From Flavobacterium sp. LC2016-01 (GTDB lineage: Bacteria; Bacteroidota; Bacteroidia; Flavobacteriales; Flavobacteriaceae), in the NCBI RefSeq assembly GCF_009711135.1, contig NZ_WMIC01000016.1, positions 1-35,429 of the forward strand: a stretch of DNA of 35,429 nucleotides, written 5' to 3'. Below, piece by piece: positions 20,072 through 28,193 of the stretch. The translations under genes and the position numbers were made by a program. How positions within the stretch are numbered: position 1 is the first letter of the stretch; the number at the start of each line of letters is the position of its first letter. The notes under the pieces were generated by a model that did no database searches, was not told the origin of the DNA, and worked only from the letters and a program-made list of their open reading frames with translations.

Positions 20072-20248
20072 ATTCTAATTTTTGACTTTAAATTTGTTCG
20101 TATTTTGGATGATTAAATTCGGGTTGTGATAGATTAAACAGAGTATTTCGAATTGATGTTCTTTAATGTTTTTCTGTAAAATGAGTATTAAAAAAACTGC
20201 CGAATTATTATGTTTTTGCAGTGTTTTTTTTCTTTGATACTGTAAAAG

Positions 20249-20327
20249 TCAGCCTAAAAAAGAGCTTTAAAAAACAGATGCTTAGTGGTTGAACATTGAT
20301 GTTCTGGCGCTTTACAGAGTTGTAAAG
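20249..20327 (-). promoter_or_regulatory. conserved intergenic module with palindrome CTTTACA-N4-TGTAAAG
   Basis: The gap 20072-20470 holds no gene. A perfect dyad CTTTACA-GAGT-TGTAAAG lies at 20310-20327, just right of a second dyad GAACAT-TG-ATGTTC at 20292-20305. The same two elements in the same order and spacing (the second one imperfect) occur at 31840-31876 before the lysis genes. Both modules are followed on the minus strand by a T-run and a GC-containing stem. It is either an activator or repressor site for the 2468-aa gene or a structured RNA leader. Confidence 0.5.
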
Positions 20328-20417
20328 TAAATGGATGAGGAATTGGCTTTTAAAAGAATAAGTAAGACGGAGGAAAATTAAGTTGGTTTTAAAATTTTCG
20401 TTGTCATTCTTTTTTAA

Positions 20418-20449
20418 GAAAGCTCAAAGGCAAGTGTCTTTGAGCTTTC
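20418..20449 (-). terminator. hairpin after the 521-aa fibre gene
   Basis: A 12-bp perfect stem (20418-20429 with 20438-20449) with an 8-base loop lies 21 bases beyond the stop at 20471. It closes the fibre cassette before the regulatory module of the 2468-aa gene. Confidence 0.65.
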
Positions 20450-20470
20450 CAAAGGGGTATTATCTTAAAA

Positions 20471-22036
20471 TTAATTTATAGCATAACTAAAATTTGCAAC
20501 TATATTAGAAAATCCTGATGTATTAGCTTTGTATTTTACACTAGCATTTAACGAATTATTGACGAAAACTTGTGCAGAAAAATTTGTATTTACAGTTGAT
20601 CCGGCTGCTGTTCCTGACAAAATTTTTGTAGATAGGTTTCTGTTTATAGGCAGCGAAATACTTATTTCAACATCTGATCCTAAAGCTACCGGAGTGGCAG
20701 TTAAGGCAACCATAACATTTACTATATTGTCTATTCTTGTATAATTAGCAACTGTAAGTGTTGCTCCTGTAATGTTTAAAGTATTTTCTAAAGTAGGAGT
20801 ATAGGTCCCTGAATTATATATTGAAGATATATAATTTTTAGAAAGAATTTGACTTCTAATACCAGTGTGAGTTTCCCATAGTTGACCATTTTCATCACGT
20901 TCAATAGCACCATCTTGGGGTACTGTAGTTAATTCTCCATTAGGAATAATAAGAGAAGGCATGTCAGTAGTTCCTGCAGCAGCAGTAATAAAATCATTTT
21001 TGAGGGATAAAATTCCTGATTTGCTTGGAAATTTAATGTAAAGATTCTGTGATAAGTCTGAATGTGTAATTTCAATATTATTATTATTGTATCGCCATCT
21101 TATTAGACCATTTTCATATTGGGATTTTAATAAACCATACATACTATTAATTTGTGTAGAATATCCATATTCTGTTAATTCGGAGGTGTAAGTATATTGA
21201 CCATTTTGTTTCTCAACTTTGATGCCTTGCTTAAAATTCCAAATTCCGGAAATTGTCTGTGTTTGAGATTTAATCCATTCCCACCAGTTAAATAATTTTA
21301 AACGGCTGATAACTTTTTCATCTTCAGCAACTGTATAATTGATTTGAGTTTCAGAGTCGGTTGCAAAGGTTGCTGATAGCTTAGCAAGATTTAGTTTTTT
21401 TCCCATTTCAGCAGAAAGAGCTTTGTTGCTACCACCAGTAGTTAAATCGTCTATAATATCGACAGTAGATAAGCCTATGTAGTCGAGCAACCCTCCGTTA
21501 TTTGTGAAGTTTATTGCACGCATAACAATATGAGCACTTTCTTCTGGTTTTAAAATAATATCTTTTCCTTCAGGAAAATTAAATCTAAAATTTCCTGTGC
21601 CTTGCATATGATATAATGTAACATTTCCTGATGTAGCATTTTTCAAAATGAAATCACGGCCATGATATAAATTTTTTGGATCTTGAATATTTAAGGATCT
21701 TAATCCTGTCATCCCTTGCTCAAATTTCAAGTATGATTTATCATCAACGTCAACCATGTCAATGTCGCCTATATAAAACATGTGAATGAAGCTTTTTGAG
21801 TTTTTGGTAATAAATTCATCAGAAGAAATATTATCAATCATTTCTTTTAATACTTTTCCTTGTCTGGCATCTAATGCTTTTCCTTCAGTTGTGCAATCGA
21901 GTGCATTGTATTTTTCGGTTTTAAGATTGTTTACATCGTTAAATTCTAGTTCACCTTTTTCATTAGTTATTAAAACTTTGTTTGGCTGATTTTTTTCTAA
22001 GTCTGCGACTTTAATTCTGTTGTGATTTGTACTCAT
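20471..22036 (-). CDS. tail-fibre-like protein (521 aa), shared N-terminus
   Basis: The start is fixed by the shared MSTNHNRIKV anchor followed by DLEKNQPNKVL. LDARQGKVLKEM near residue 58 and KALSAEMGKKLNLAKL near residue 205 are shaft segments typical of trimeric phage fibres. Central modules hold NWWEWIKSQTQTISGIWNFK, a pattern seen in fibres with repeated head-like modules. The last 120 residues (YTPTLENTLNITGATLTVAN ... SISLPINRNLS) look like a C-terminal beta-sandwich with receptor-binding character. No signal peptide. It is flanked by hairpins at both ends (20418-20449, 22109-22135), consistent with a self-contained cassette. The fibre role is inferred from family features. Confidence 0.8.
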   Translation of the reverse strand: MSTNHNRIKVADLEKNQPNKVLITNEKGELEFNDVNNLKTEKYNALDCTTEGKALDARQGKVLKEMIDNISSDEFITKNSKSFIHMFYIGDIDMVDVDDKSYLKFEQGMTGLRSLNIQDPKNLYHGRDFILKNATSGNVTLYHMQGTGNFRFNFPEGKDIILKPEESAHIVMRAINFTNNGGLLDYIGLSTVDIIDDLTTGGSNKALSAEMGKKLNLAKLSATFATDSETQINYTVAEDEKVISRLKLFNWWEWIKSQTQTISGIWNFKQGIKVEKQNGQYTYTSELTEYGYSTQINSMYGLLKSQYENGLIRWRYNNNNIEITHSDLSQNLYIKFPSKSGILSLKNDFITAAAGTTDMPSLIIPNGELTTVPQDGAIERDENGQLWETHTGIRSQILSKNYISSIYNSGTYTPTLENTLNITGATLTVANYTRIDNIVNVMVALTATPVALGSDVEISISLPINRNLSTKILSGTAAGSTVNTNFSAQVFVNNSLNASVKYKANTSGFSNIVANFSYAIN

Positions 22037-22108
22037 TTTTAATTATTATTTACGGGTTTAAAAAATTACAGGCGTATATTCAGTTATTTTAGGATTAACC
22101 GTAATTAA

Positions 22109-22135
22109 TTCAGGTTGATATAAGAACAACCTGAA
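22109..22135 (-). terminator. 9-bp stem hairpin upstream of the 521-aa fibre gene
   Basis: TTCAGGTTG (22109-22117) pairs with CAACCTGAA (22127-22135) across a 9-base loop. On the minus strand it lies between the palindrome at 22182-22203 and the start at 22036, so it could end the upstream transcript or attenuate this gene. Confidence 0.45.
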
Positions 22136-22181
22136 AAATTATTGTTTAAAAATTGTGTTAGTGGCGTCACAATAGGTTTTT

Positions 22182-22203
22182 CATTTTACAGTTTTGTAAA
22201 ATG
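22182..22203. promoter_or_regulatory. palindrome CATTTTACA-N4-TGTAAAATG
   Basis: A perfect 9+9 dyad with a 4-base spacer. The core TTTACA-N4-TGTAAA is the same as in the modules at 20310-20327 and 31859-31876, and the distance to the next start (about 150 bases) is similar. It is probably a site for the same regulator, or the same RNA hairpin. Confidence 0.5.
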
Positions 22204-22270
22204 AAGGGCAAAGGGTAAGTCTGACTTTAGAAAAGCCAAAAATTAGATTGAAAAACTTATCATTTTATAT

Positions 22271-24031
22271 TTAAGGCTTTTGAAAAAGGGCTCGATTCCC
22301 TGTTATTTTATAAAAAGCTTTTGAGGGAAGATTTGCGTCTGCATCTGCGTCTGCATCATTTGAATAACTTGGAGGTGTGAGGTAAACAAAGGAGCCATTT
22401 TCATCAAGATAAACTCGCATTGTTTCAACTTGCATGTCAGTTCCTGAAGTTAATTTTTGCCCAGTATAAAATTCGACACGGCTTTTTCCGGTTCCTTTTC
22501 CTGTGCCGGATTTTATTTTGTATGTACCTCCGTCAAGATTTGGAACGCCTGCTTGGTTAATCGCTAAATAAAATACATCTGAAGAACTAACTGTTGCATA
22601 TATATTCCCATTCACATGCGTATCTAAACTTGTCCATGCTCGTGGAGTCTGACCAGTAGCAATGAAATTTCCTGTTCCTGCTGTTTGTTTATAAATATCG
22701 CCATTGTTAACACAGGCAAAAATATCACCACTAGGTAAGCCTGTAATTCCTGTCCATGAACGGGAAGTCTGGCCAGTAGCAATAAAATTTCCTGTTCCTG
22801 CTGTTTGTTTATAAATATCGCCTCCTGATACTGTTGCATACACATCACCATTGGGCATGCATTTAATACTTGTCCAGGTTCTTGAAGTTTGCCCTAAAGA
22901 ATTGAATGCACCAGTTTGGTTTGTCTGCATTAAAATACCGCCACCAGATACCGCAAGATATACGTTGCCATTAGAATGGCAGCTTATAAATGCAGGTGTG
23001 CTTACATTATCAAATGAATGTTCTGTATTTGTGGTGCCTGTAATATTAGCTTTTGACACCACATTACCATTTCCTCCATTCCAAACAGTATTGACAATGT
23101 ATAGCTTATTGGTTGGTGATATTGAAAATGAACACTTATTAGAGTTGTTAAAGTTAAATAAAGGAGTAAAAGTTCCTGTTCCACCTATTTGCTCAAATAT
23201 AGGATTATAATTATCCAACACATATGTATTACCTAGTGTTGATGTAGCTATTTGTTTAAAACTAGATGTAATTCCTGTATTTAAATCAAAAAATGATGTA
23301 GGCGCATAATTTATGGTTCTACCCGCGCTAACTATTAAATCTCGACCTATGGTTGTATTATTAGATTCTTCGACTCCTATCTCCCTATCGTTTTGATTTC
23401 CAAGTGTTAAATCTTTTGTAGGCGCATTAGATACTCCAATACCCACAAAACTGCCATCATCTAAAATCCTGCTATTTCCAACAACAGTAGAACCAACATA
23501 TTTTGGGATTTGATTACTTGTTCCTGCGTTTATTACACTGGTAATATCAGAAGTCATTGCAACAGTGCCGCTTTTATCGGGAAAAGTCCAAGTTCTTGAT
23601 GCGGTTGCAATGTTTGTAATAAAGGATGTAAAAGTGTTTGCCACGTTTCGTAAGCCTAACTTTAGGTTCAAGAAAGTTTTTACTCCCGAGACAGTTTGAG
23701 TGGTGGTTGTGTCCATGTCTGCCGTAACAATATTGCCGGTTCCAAATATTGAATTTCCGCCGACTGTTTTGAATAGCGATTTAAAATTAGCCCACGTCAT
23801 CATGCGAGATAATGAACCAATCAGGAAAGGTATTTTATCTGTGTCAGTGATTGTATTGGTAGTTGGCAGTGTGTTTTGGAATGCTCCAAAATTTGCATCA
23901 TCAAGTCTTGGCTGAAAATTATTTTCAGAATCGCTAAACTCCAACTCACCATTTTGGTTGGTTTTTAAAATTTTATTGGGCTGATTTTTTTCTAAATCAA
24001 CGACTTTAATTCTGTTGTGATTTGTACTCAT
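22271..24031 (-). CDS. tail-fibre-like protein with beta-propeller (586 aa), shared N-terminus
   Basis: It starts with the shared anchor MSTNHNRIKV, then DLEKNQPNKIL. Residues about 40-200 are a fibre shaft (KIPFLIGSLSRMMTWANFKS; WTFPDKSGTVAMTSDI; GTSNQIPKYVGSTVVGNSRI). Residues about 270-490 contain some six blades of a tectonin-like propeller with the rhythm W-(T/S)-x-(I/L)-x5-G-(D/N)-(I/V)-(Y/F)-A, the best copies being WTSIKCMPNGDVYATVSGGD and WTGITGLPSGDIFACVNNGD. Tectonin-type propellers bind surface glycans. A DADADADAN stretch lies near the C-terminus. No signal peptide. It lies after the toxin/immunity pair, separated by two hairpins. Receptor binding by the propeller is inferred. 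Confidence 0.8.
   Translation of the reverse strand: MSTNHNRIKVVDLEKNQPNKILKTNQNGELEFSDSENNFQPRLDDANFGAFQNTLPTTNTITDTDKIPFLIGSLSRMMTWANFKSLFKTVGGNSIFGTGNIVTADMDTTTTQTVSGVKTFLNLKLGLRNVANTFTSFITNIATASRTWTFPDKSGTVAMTSDITSVINAGTSNQIPKYVGSTVVGNSRILDDGSFVGIGVSNAPTKDLTLGNQNDREIGVEESNNTTIGRDLIVSAGRTINYAPTSFFDLNTGITSSFKQIATSTLGNTYVLDNYNPIFEQIGGTGTFTPLFNFNNSNKCSFSISPTNKLYIVNTVWNGGNGNVVSKANITGTTNTEHSFDNVSTPAFISCHSNGNVYLAVSGGGILMQTNQTGAFNSLGQTSRTWTSIKCMPNGDVYATVSGGDIYKQTAGTGNFIATGQTSRSWTGITGLPSGDIFACVNNGDIYKQTAGTGNFIATGQTPRAWTSLDTHVNGNIYATVSSSDVFYLAINQAGVPNLDGGTYKIKSGTGKGTGKSRVEFYTGQKLTSGTDMQVETMRVYLDENGSFVYLTPPSYSNDADADADANLPSKAFYKITGNRALFQKP
22621..22860 (-). repeat. two tandem 120-bp repeats inside the fibre propeller
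   Basis: 22621-22740 and 22741-22860 are tandem copies, with a stretch of more than 40 bases nearly identical (for example 22655-22702 against 22775-22822). A more diverged third copy follows to the right. Each encodes one 40-residue propeller blade. The near-identity suggests recent duplication or gene conversion of blades. Confidence 0.8.
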
Positions 24032-24081
24032 TTTTTAGTTAATTGTGGAGATTAAAAGTTGGAAGTGTAGTTGAAAAAAAG

Positions 24082-24126
24082 CCAATAGGAGAGTAGGGAA
24101 ACTATAAGTTTAAGTTTCCAAATTGG
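24082..24126 (-). terminator. nested hairpin with T-run, upstream of the 586-aa fibre gene
   Basis: An inner stem GGAAACT/AGTTTCC (24097-24103 with 24113-24119) and an outer stem CCAAT/ATTGG (24082-24086 with 24122-24126) are followed on the minus strand by C then seven T. It is a rho-independent terminator or leader attenuator read leftward. Confidence 0.55.
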
Positions 24127-24188
24127 TTTTTTGATAAGATTTTTGAGTTTTGTTGAATGCTTTTCTCTTCTGAGAAATTTTAGATTTT

Positions 24189-24224
24189 AAAACAACTCAA
24201 AGATTTTTTTCTTTGAGTTGTTTT
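24189..24224 (-). terminator. 14-bp hairpin after the candidate immunity gene
   Basis: A perfect 14-bp stem (24189-24202 with 24211-24224) around an 8-base loop lies 41 bases past the stop at 24266. It ends the lysis, toxin and immunity transcript. Confidence 0.7.
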
Positions 24225-24265
24225 ACACTTTTTATGTTAATTTATTTTTAAGACAAGACAAGTAG

Positions 24266-24772
24266 TTAAATAATTGAAACAGTGTATGTTGTGTTTTTAA
24301 TTCTCACATCTTCAAGAAAATCTCTTAATTGAGTGAACGAGGCAATAAAATATTTAACGGTATATCCTTTTTGTTCTATATTATCAATGCTAAAATGATT
24401 AAAGAAACTGCCTTGATTCATTAAAAAAGCATCAAAGCTATTCCCTATTTTCCATTTATTTGTTAAATCTAAGGTTAAAGGTAATAATTGTAATGAAGGT
24501 AGAATTTGATTATCTATAAATGCTATAACATGGGGTAAATCGCTCAATGGCAAATAAACATTTAAATTTTCATCAGTTAGTCCTTCTAAAGGTATACCAG
24601 TTTCTAATTTATAATAATATTCACTGACCATTGCTTTATATAATTCTAATGCCAAAGTTTGGTTTACAGTATAAGCGTAATACAATATTGCGCCATAATT
24701 ATCAAAATTTGTATAAAATCCTGGAGCATCTGGATTGTCGTAATCAACTTCTAATTCTATTCTTCGTGCCAT
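24266..24772 (-). CDS. candidate immunity protein (168 aa)
   Basis: A small acidic, aromatic-rich cytoplasmic protein (MARRIELEVDYDNPDAPGFY) with no signal peptide, TM segment or family I recognise. It begins 22 bases after the stop of the 1132-aa toxin-like gene and is followed by a strong hairpin, exactly where an immunity gene lies in polymorphic toxin loci. Its size and acidic character fit a nuclease inhibitor. This assignment rests on position and general character alone. It could instead be a chaperone or adaptor for the neighbouring large protein. Confidence 0.55.
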   Translation of the reverse strand: MARRIELEVDYDNPDAPGFYTNFDNYGAILYYAYTVNQTLALELYKAMVSEYYYKLETGIPLEGLTDENLNVYLPLSDLPHVIAFIDNQILPSLQLLPLTLDLTNKWKIGNSFDAFLMNQGSFFNHFSIDNIEQKGYTVKYFIASFTQLRDFLEDVRIKNTTYTVSII

Positions 24773-24794
24773 CTTCTTTATTTTTTAATTGTTA

Positions 24795-27700
24795 TTAATC
24801 CCAACTGTTCGTTTGATTATATTTCTTATGTAAATACTGATAAGTTCCTTCAATTATCTCTTTTTTTGTTGTATTAAAAGTTGAAGGATTTATTTCAATA
24901 ATATCTGAAGGTAAATAATTAGCTTTTAATTTCTGTTGAAATTCTGAAGCACTCATTATTATCTCTTTTTTTGTTTTTACATCTATCATTTTAAATCTAA
25001 TATTTTCAACTTTATCAATAAATGCTTTTAAATCAAATTTTTTCATTCTTTTATTATTCATAATGAAATTTTTAATTAAAGTATTATTTCTAGTAGGTAT
25101 ATTTTTATAAGCAAGCATCATATCTAACTCATATCCTATCTCAGTTCCACTAACTGGCAGTTTGCAACTTTTAACTTTTTCGAATTTAGCCGTATAAATA
25201 TCATAAATTAATCCATCTATATCCCGAATGGCCCTAGAATGTAAAGGATTATTGTTTAAATCACAGAATTGAATATCTACACTTACATAACCTTCTTCAT
25301 AGGAAGCGAGGTTTCGTTTAATGTAATCGATTGCTGGTTTTTCTATATACTCTCCAGTACTAATTTTACCTCCAGCACCTAAGTATTCTATCGCCTTTTC
25401 TTTATTTGATTGAGAAGAAATTTTTATTAAATCACGAAATTTATTATGATAAGCATTATTTGGCTCTTTAATTTTGTTTCTTATTTGCATTAAATGAATA
25501 TAGATATCATCTAATTGATTTGCAGAGAAACCGTTTTCTAGCCAAAGATAATCAGCTTCACTTAAAAGAGAAGTTCTAAATCCATTAGCTTTGACAAATT
25601 CGGTAATCTTTTCAGGATTTAGAGCAAATTTAACAAAGATTGAAGGATCGTTTCCAAATCTATTTAAAAACAACCATCTTTTGGTGCGCTCAGCAGACTC
25701 CAATATTTTTCTTAAAGGAATATGTGGATAATATTTGGTAATTGCATCCATTTTAAGAGAACTTGTTATAACAGTCAAATCTGCTCTATCAATAATTTTC
25801 CGATCATATAGAAGTTTCCAATTTTCCAAAGTATTTGATTTGTTCACTAACTTCCATTCTTCTTTAGATAATCTTTTAAAATCATTCCAAAAAGCTATTT
25901 TGACATCAGCAGCAAAATCATCAAATTTTGTCAAAATAGTACTATCTTCTAATCCTAAATCAATAAGTTTTTGCCTAATACCAAGAATATTTGTTGCCTT
26001 TTGATTTCTTAGGGTTATTAATAAATTCTCTACATCAGGATGAATAGCTCCAGGAGGGATTGAATCTAAGAATTCATCTGCCGCATTAATCGCTTTGTAC
26101 CTAAAAGTTACTGAGGCTGTAGCTTGCGCTAAAATTAGCCAAAATAGAATACGATTTAATTTTTCTAGTTTTTCTATTTCTGAAGGATCATTAGATAATT
26201 GGATTAAATAATTATTGTAAGAGTATAAGATACTTCCTGAAATAGCCAAAGCATTTGTCGCACCTTCTAAAGCAGACCAAATCAAAATTTGTTCACTAGC
26301 AAGTGCAGAATTAGTCAAAGCTTGATATATTCTTGATGCATTTTTCAGGTAATTTAGATATCTTAAACTAGATAGACCTCCTGTAAAATAAGCTAAAGCT
26401 AATTCGATAGTAATTGCAATTCCTAAATTAACTGAAGCATCAAACTCTTTTAAATCTTCAAACTCTTCAACATATTGAAAAATAAAAGCAGGATAAAAGC
26501 TTGCTTCGGGTAAGATAACTTCTAAATCTGGTTGTATTCCGATTAAAGATATCGGATGATACATATGAAAATCACCTAATTTTTCAGGTAATTTAAAAAG
26601 AACTTGACTTTTAACTGCTGGAGCACCATAACCATCATCTATATATTCATTCTTGTAAATTTCAGTTTTTTCAGTTTTAAAAATTCTAATTTTATCATGA
26701 ATAAATCCGGCAGAATATTCAAAACCTTGTTTTGTAATTCCTTCTTCAGAAAAATAATAACCAGTATTAAAAACTAATGTACTGTTTATTATATATTCAT
26801 CGTAGTTTTGGATAAAATAAGCATTCGGATTAATATTGTCAAGAATTGGAGTAACTCCATTTGGAATATGATAAAAATTATATTTCGATGCAGTCCATAA
26901 TTGATGAGTAGCAAATACATATTGCCTTCTTGTAAGTGTTTCATCAATAAAAGGAATATATCTTTTGGTACGAGCATCTCCAAGGATGTAATAAATAGCT
27001 TGATAATTAGTATCAACTCCATTGTTGCATTCGCCTAAATAATCCAAAAATGAATCTGCTAAAGAGAAAGGGATCGAAACGATTAATCGAGTTAGAAATC
27101 TCTTTTGATATTCTGCTAAATATTTCTTCTTAATGAAAGATTCAATTATTGATTTTGTAATTTCAAAGGGAATGAGTGATAATGCATTAATAGGCAATAT
27201 TGTTAAAACAAATCTATATTTATCAAACTCAGGAGCTTTTGCTAATGTTTGAGGAATTTTGTAAAATTCATCATAAAAGCTTACTAATCCTAAATAGTAG
27301 TATTCAAAATCTGAATAAGTTGAATTCTCATTAAAGGTTGATGGTAAAGTTTTTCTGTGTGGCAAAGCAGAGGAAGAGTCATAATAATATCCCCAGCTTT
27401 TCTTTAAAATAAAGAGTATTTTTTCAAAATTGGATAGATTGTTTAAATCCGTATTAATCGAATTTGCAACATCATTTAAAGTTTTTTCAGTTGTAACATT
27501 TAAAAGTAAGTTTGGAAATATCTCGTTAACAATTTCTCTAATTTTGAAAATTATAAGTAAAGTAATTTTTTTAAATTTTCTTTTCTCTTCATCGCTTGAA
27601 TATTGATAAATAAAACGCCCTAAATTTTTCGTATAAAAATGATAACCAGCAGTGTTTACTTGATTTTGGATAGGAACATTAGAAGAAGAATAAGTACTAG

Positions 27701-28193
27701 GTAATTTTAATTTATAATCAACAATATCAAAACCATCAAGTATTCCATCAGAATAGCTTCTAATCCCTTTTTCGTCAGATAAGCTTTCTATTAAAAAATC
27801 ATATTTTTTTCTATCATAGAATAGGTCATAAGGAGCACCAAAATTAGTAACTCTTACTGAAATCGGATCGTTTTCTTTAGCAATAAATTTATCGAAATTA
27901 AATTTATGTTTGTATATCATGTCACTGGCGGAGACAATATTAAAACCAACACTTTCAATATAATTTAGAAATTGATCTTCATTATAATATCCATCGATTA
28001 AATCGGATCTTTTTTTATCACTTGTCTTAAATTCTTTTTTATTATGGAATGCATATTTTGTTGTGACAACATCTTTCCCTATGATTGTTTTTTTTGTAAA
28101 TTCTATTAAAAAACCTTCAATATCGAATCGCAAATCATTAAAATCATTTGTTAAGTTTACAGGTATACCTGATTTGTATAAAAGTACTACCAT
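24795..28193 (-). CDS. polymorphic-toxin-like protein (1132 aa)
   Basis: Its ATG directly follows the stop of the 724-aa gene (TAAATG), so translation is coupled. There is no signal peptide. Residues 1-580 are mixed alpha/beta and unrecognised. Residues about 588-725 hold several hydrophobic helices (NLGIAITIELALAYFTGG; EQILIWSALEGATNALAISG; NRILFWLILAQATASVTF), as in membrane-crossing segments of many polymorphic toxins. The C-terminus (about 950-1132) has VSVDIQFCD, then D991-I-D993-G-L-I, then F-E1005-K-V-K1008-S, similar to a PD-(D/E)xK nuclease core, though the E-x-K register is off by one. This suggests a DNase- or RNase-type toxin. A 168-aa gene follows in the immunity position. Toxin identity is inferred from architecture, not from a confirmed family. 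Confidence 0.6.
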   Translation of the reverse strand: MVVLLYKSGIPVNLTNDFNDLRFDIEGFLIEFTKKTIIGKDVVTTKYAFHNKKEFKTSDKKRSDLIDGYYNEDQFLNYIESVGFNIVSASDMIYKHKFNFDKFIAKENDPISVRVTNFGAPYDLFYDRKKYDFLIESLSDEKGIRSYSDGILDGFDIVDYKLKLPSTYSSSNVPIQNQVNTAGYHFYTKNLGRFIYQYSSDEEKRKFKKITLLIIFKIREIVNEIFPNLLLNVTTEKTLNDVANSINTDLNNLSNFEKILFILKKSWGYYYDSSSALPHRKTLPSTFNENSTYSDFEYYYLGLVSFYDEFYKIPQTLAKAPEFDKYRFVLTILPINALSLIPFEITKSIIESFIKKKYLAEYQKRFLTRLIVSIPFSLADSFLDYLGECNNGVDTNYQAIYYILGDARTKRYIPFIDETLTRRQYVFATHQLWTASKYNFYHIPNGVTPILDNINPNAYFIQNYDEYIINSTLVFNTGYYFSEEGITKQGFEYSAGFIHDKIRIFKTEKTEIYKNEYIDDGYGAPAVKSQVLFKLPEKLGDFHMYHPISLIGIQPDLEVILPEASFYPAFIFQYVEEFEDLKEFDASVNLGIAITIELALAYFTGGLSSLRYLNYLKNASRIYQALTNSALASEQILIWSALEGATNALAISGSILYSYNNYLIQLSNDPSEIEKLEKLNRILFWLILAQATASVTFRYKAINAADEFLDSIPPGAIHPDVENLLITLRNQKATNILGIRQKLIDLGLEDSTILTKFDDFAADVKIAFWNDFKRLSKEEWKLVNKSNTLENWKLLYDRKIIDRADLTVITSSLKMDAITKYYPHIPLRKILESAERTKRWLFLNRFGNDPSIFVKFALNPEKITEFVKANGFRTSLLSEADYLWLENGFSANQLDDIYIHLMQIRNKIKEPNNAYHNKFRDLIKISSQSNKEKAIEYLGAGGKISTGEYIEKPAIDYIKRNLASYEEGYVSVDIQFCDLNNNPLHSRAIRDIDGLIYDIYTAKFEKVKSCKLPVSGTEIGYELDMMLAYKNIPTRNNTLIKNFIMNNKRMKKFDLKAFIDKVENIRFKMIDVKTKKEIIMSASEFQQKLKANYLPSDIIEINPSTFNTTKKEIIEGTYQYLHKKYNQTNSWD

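Noticed and set aside
22621..22860. Repeats as a CRISPR array
   Set aside because: The repeats are 120 bp, in frame, without spacers, and encode propeller blades.
23002..23210. Plus- and minus-strand short open frames within the 586-aa fibre gene
   Set aside because: They are alternate frames of a repeat-rich gene and have no independent support.
1..24031. Diversity-generating retroelement acting on the fibre genes
   Set aside because: No reverse transcriptase and no pair of template and variable repeats with A-specific differences were seen. The fibre copies differ by ordinary substitutions. A retroelement outside the window cannot be excluded.
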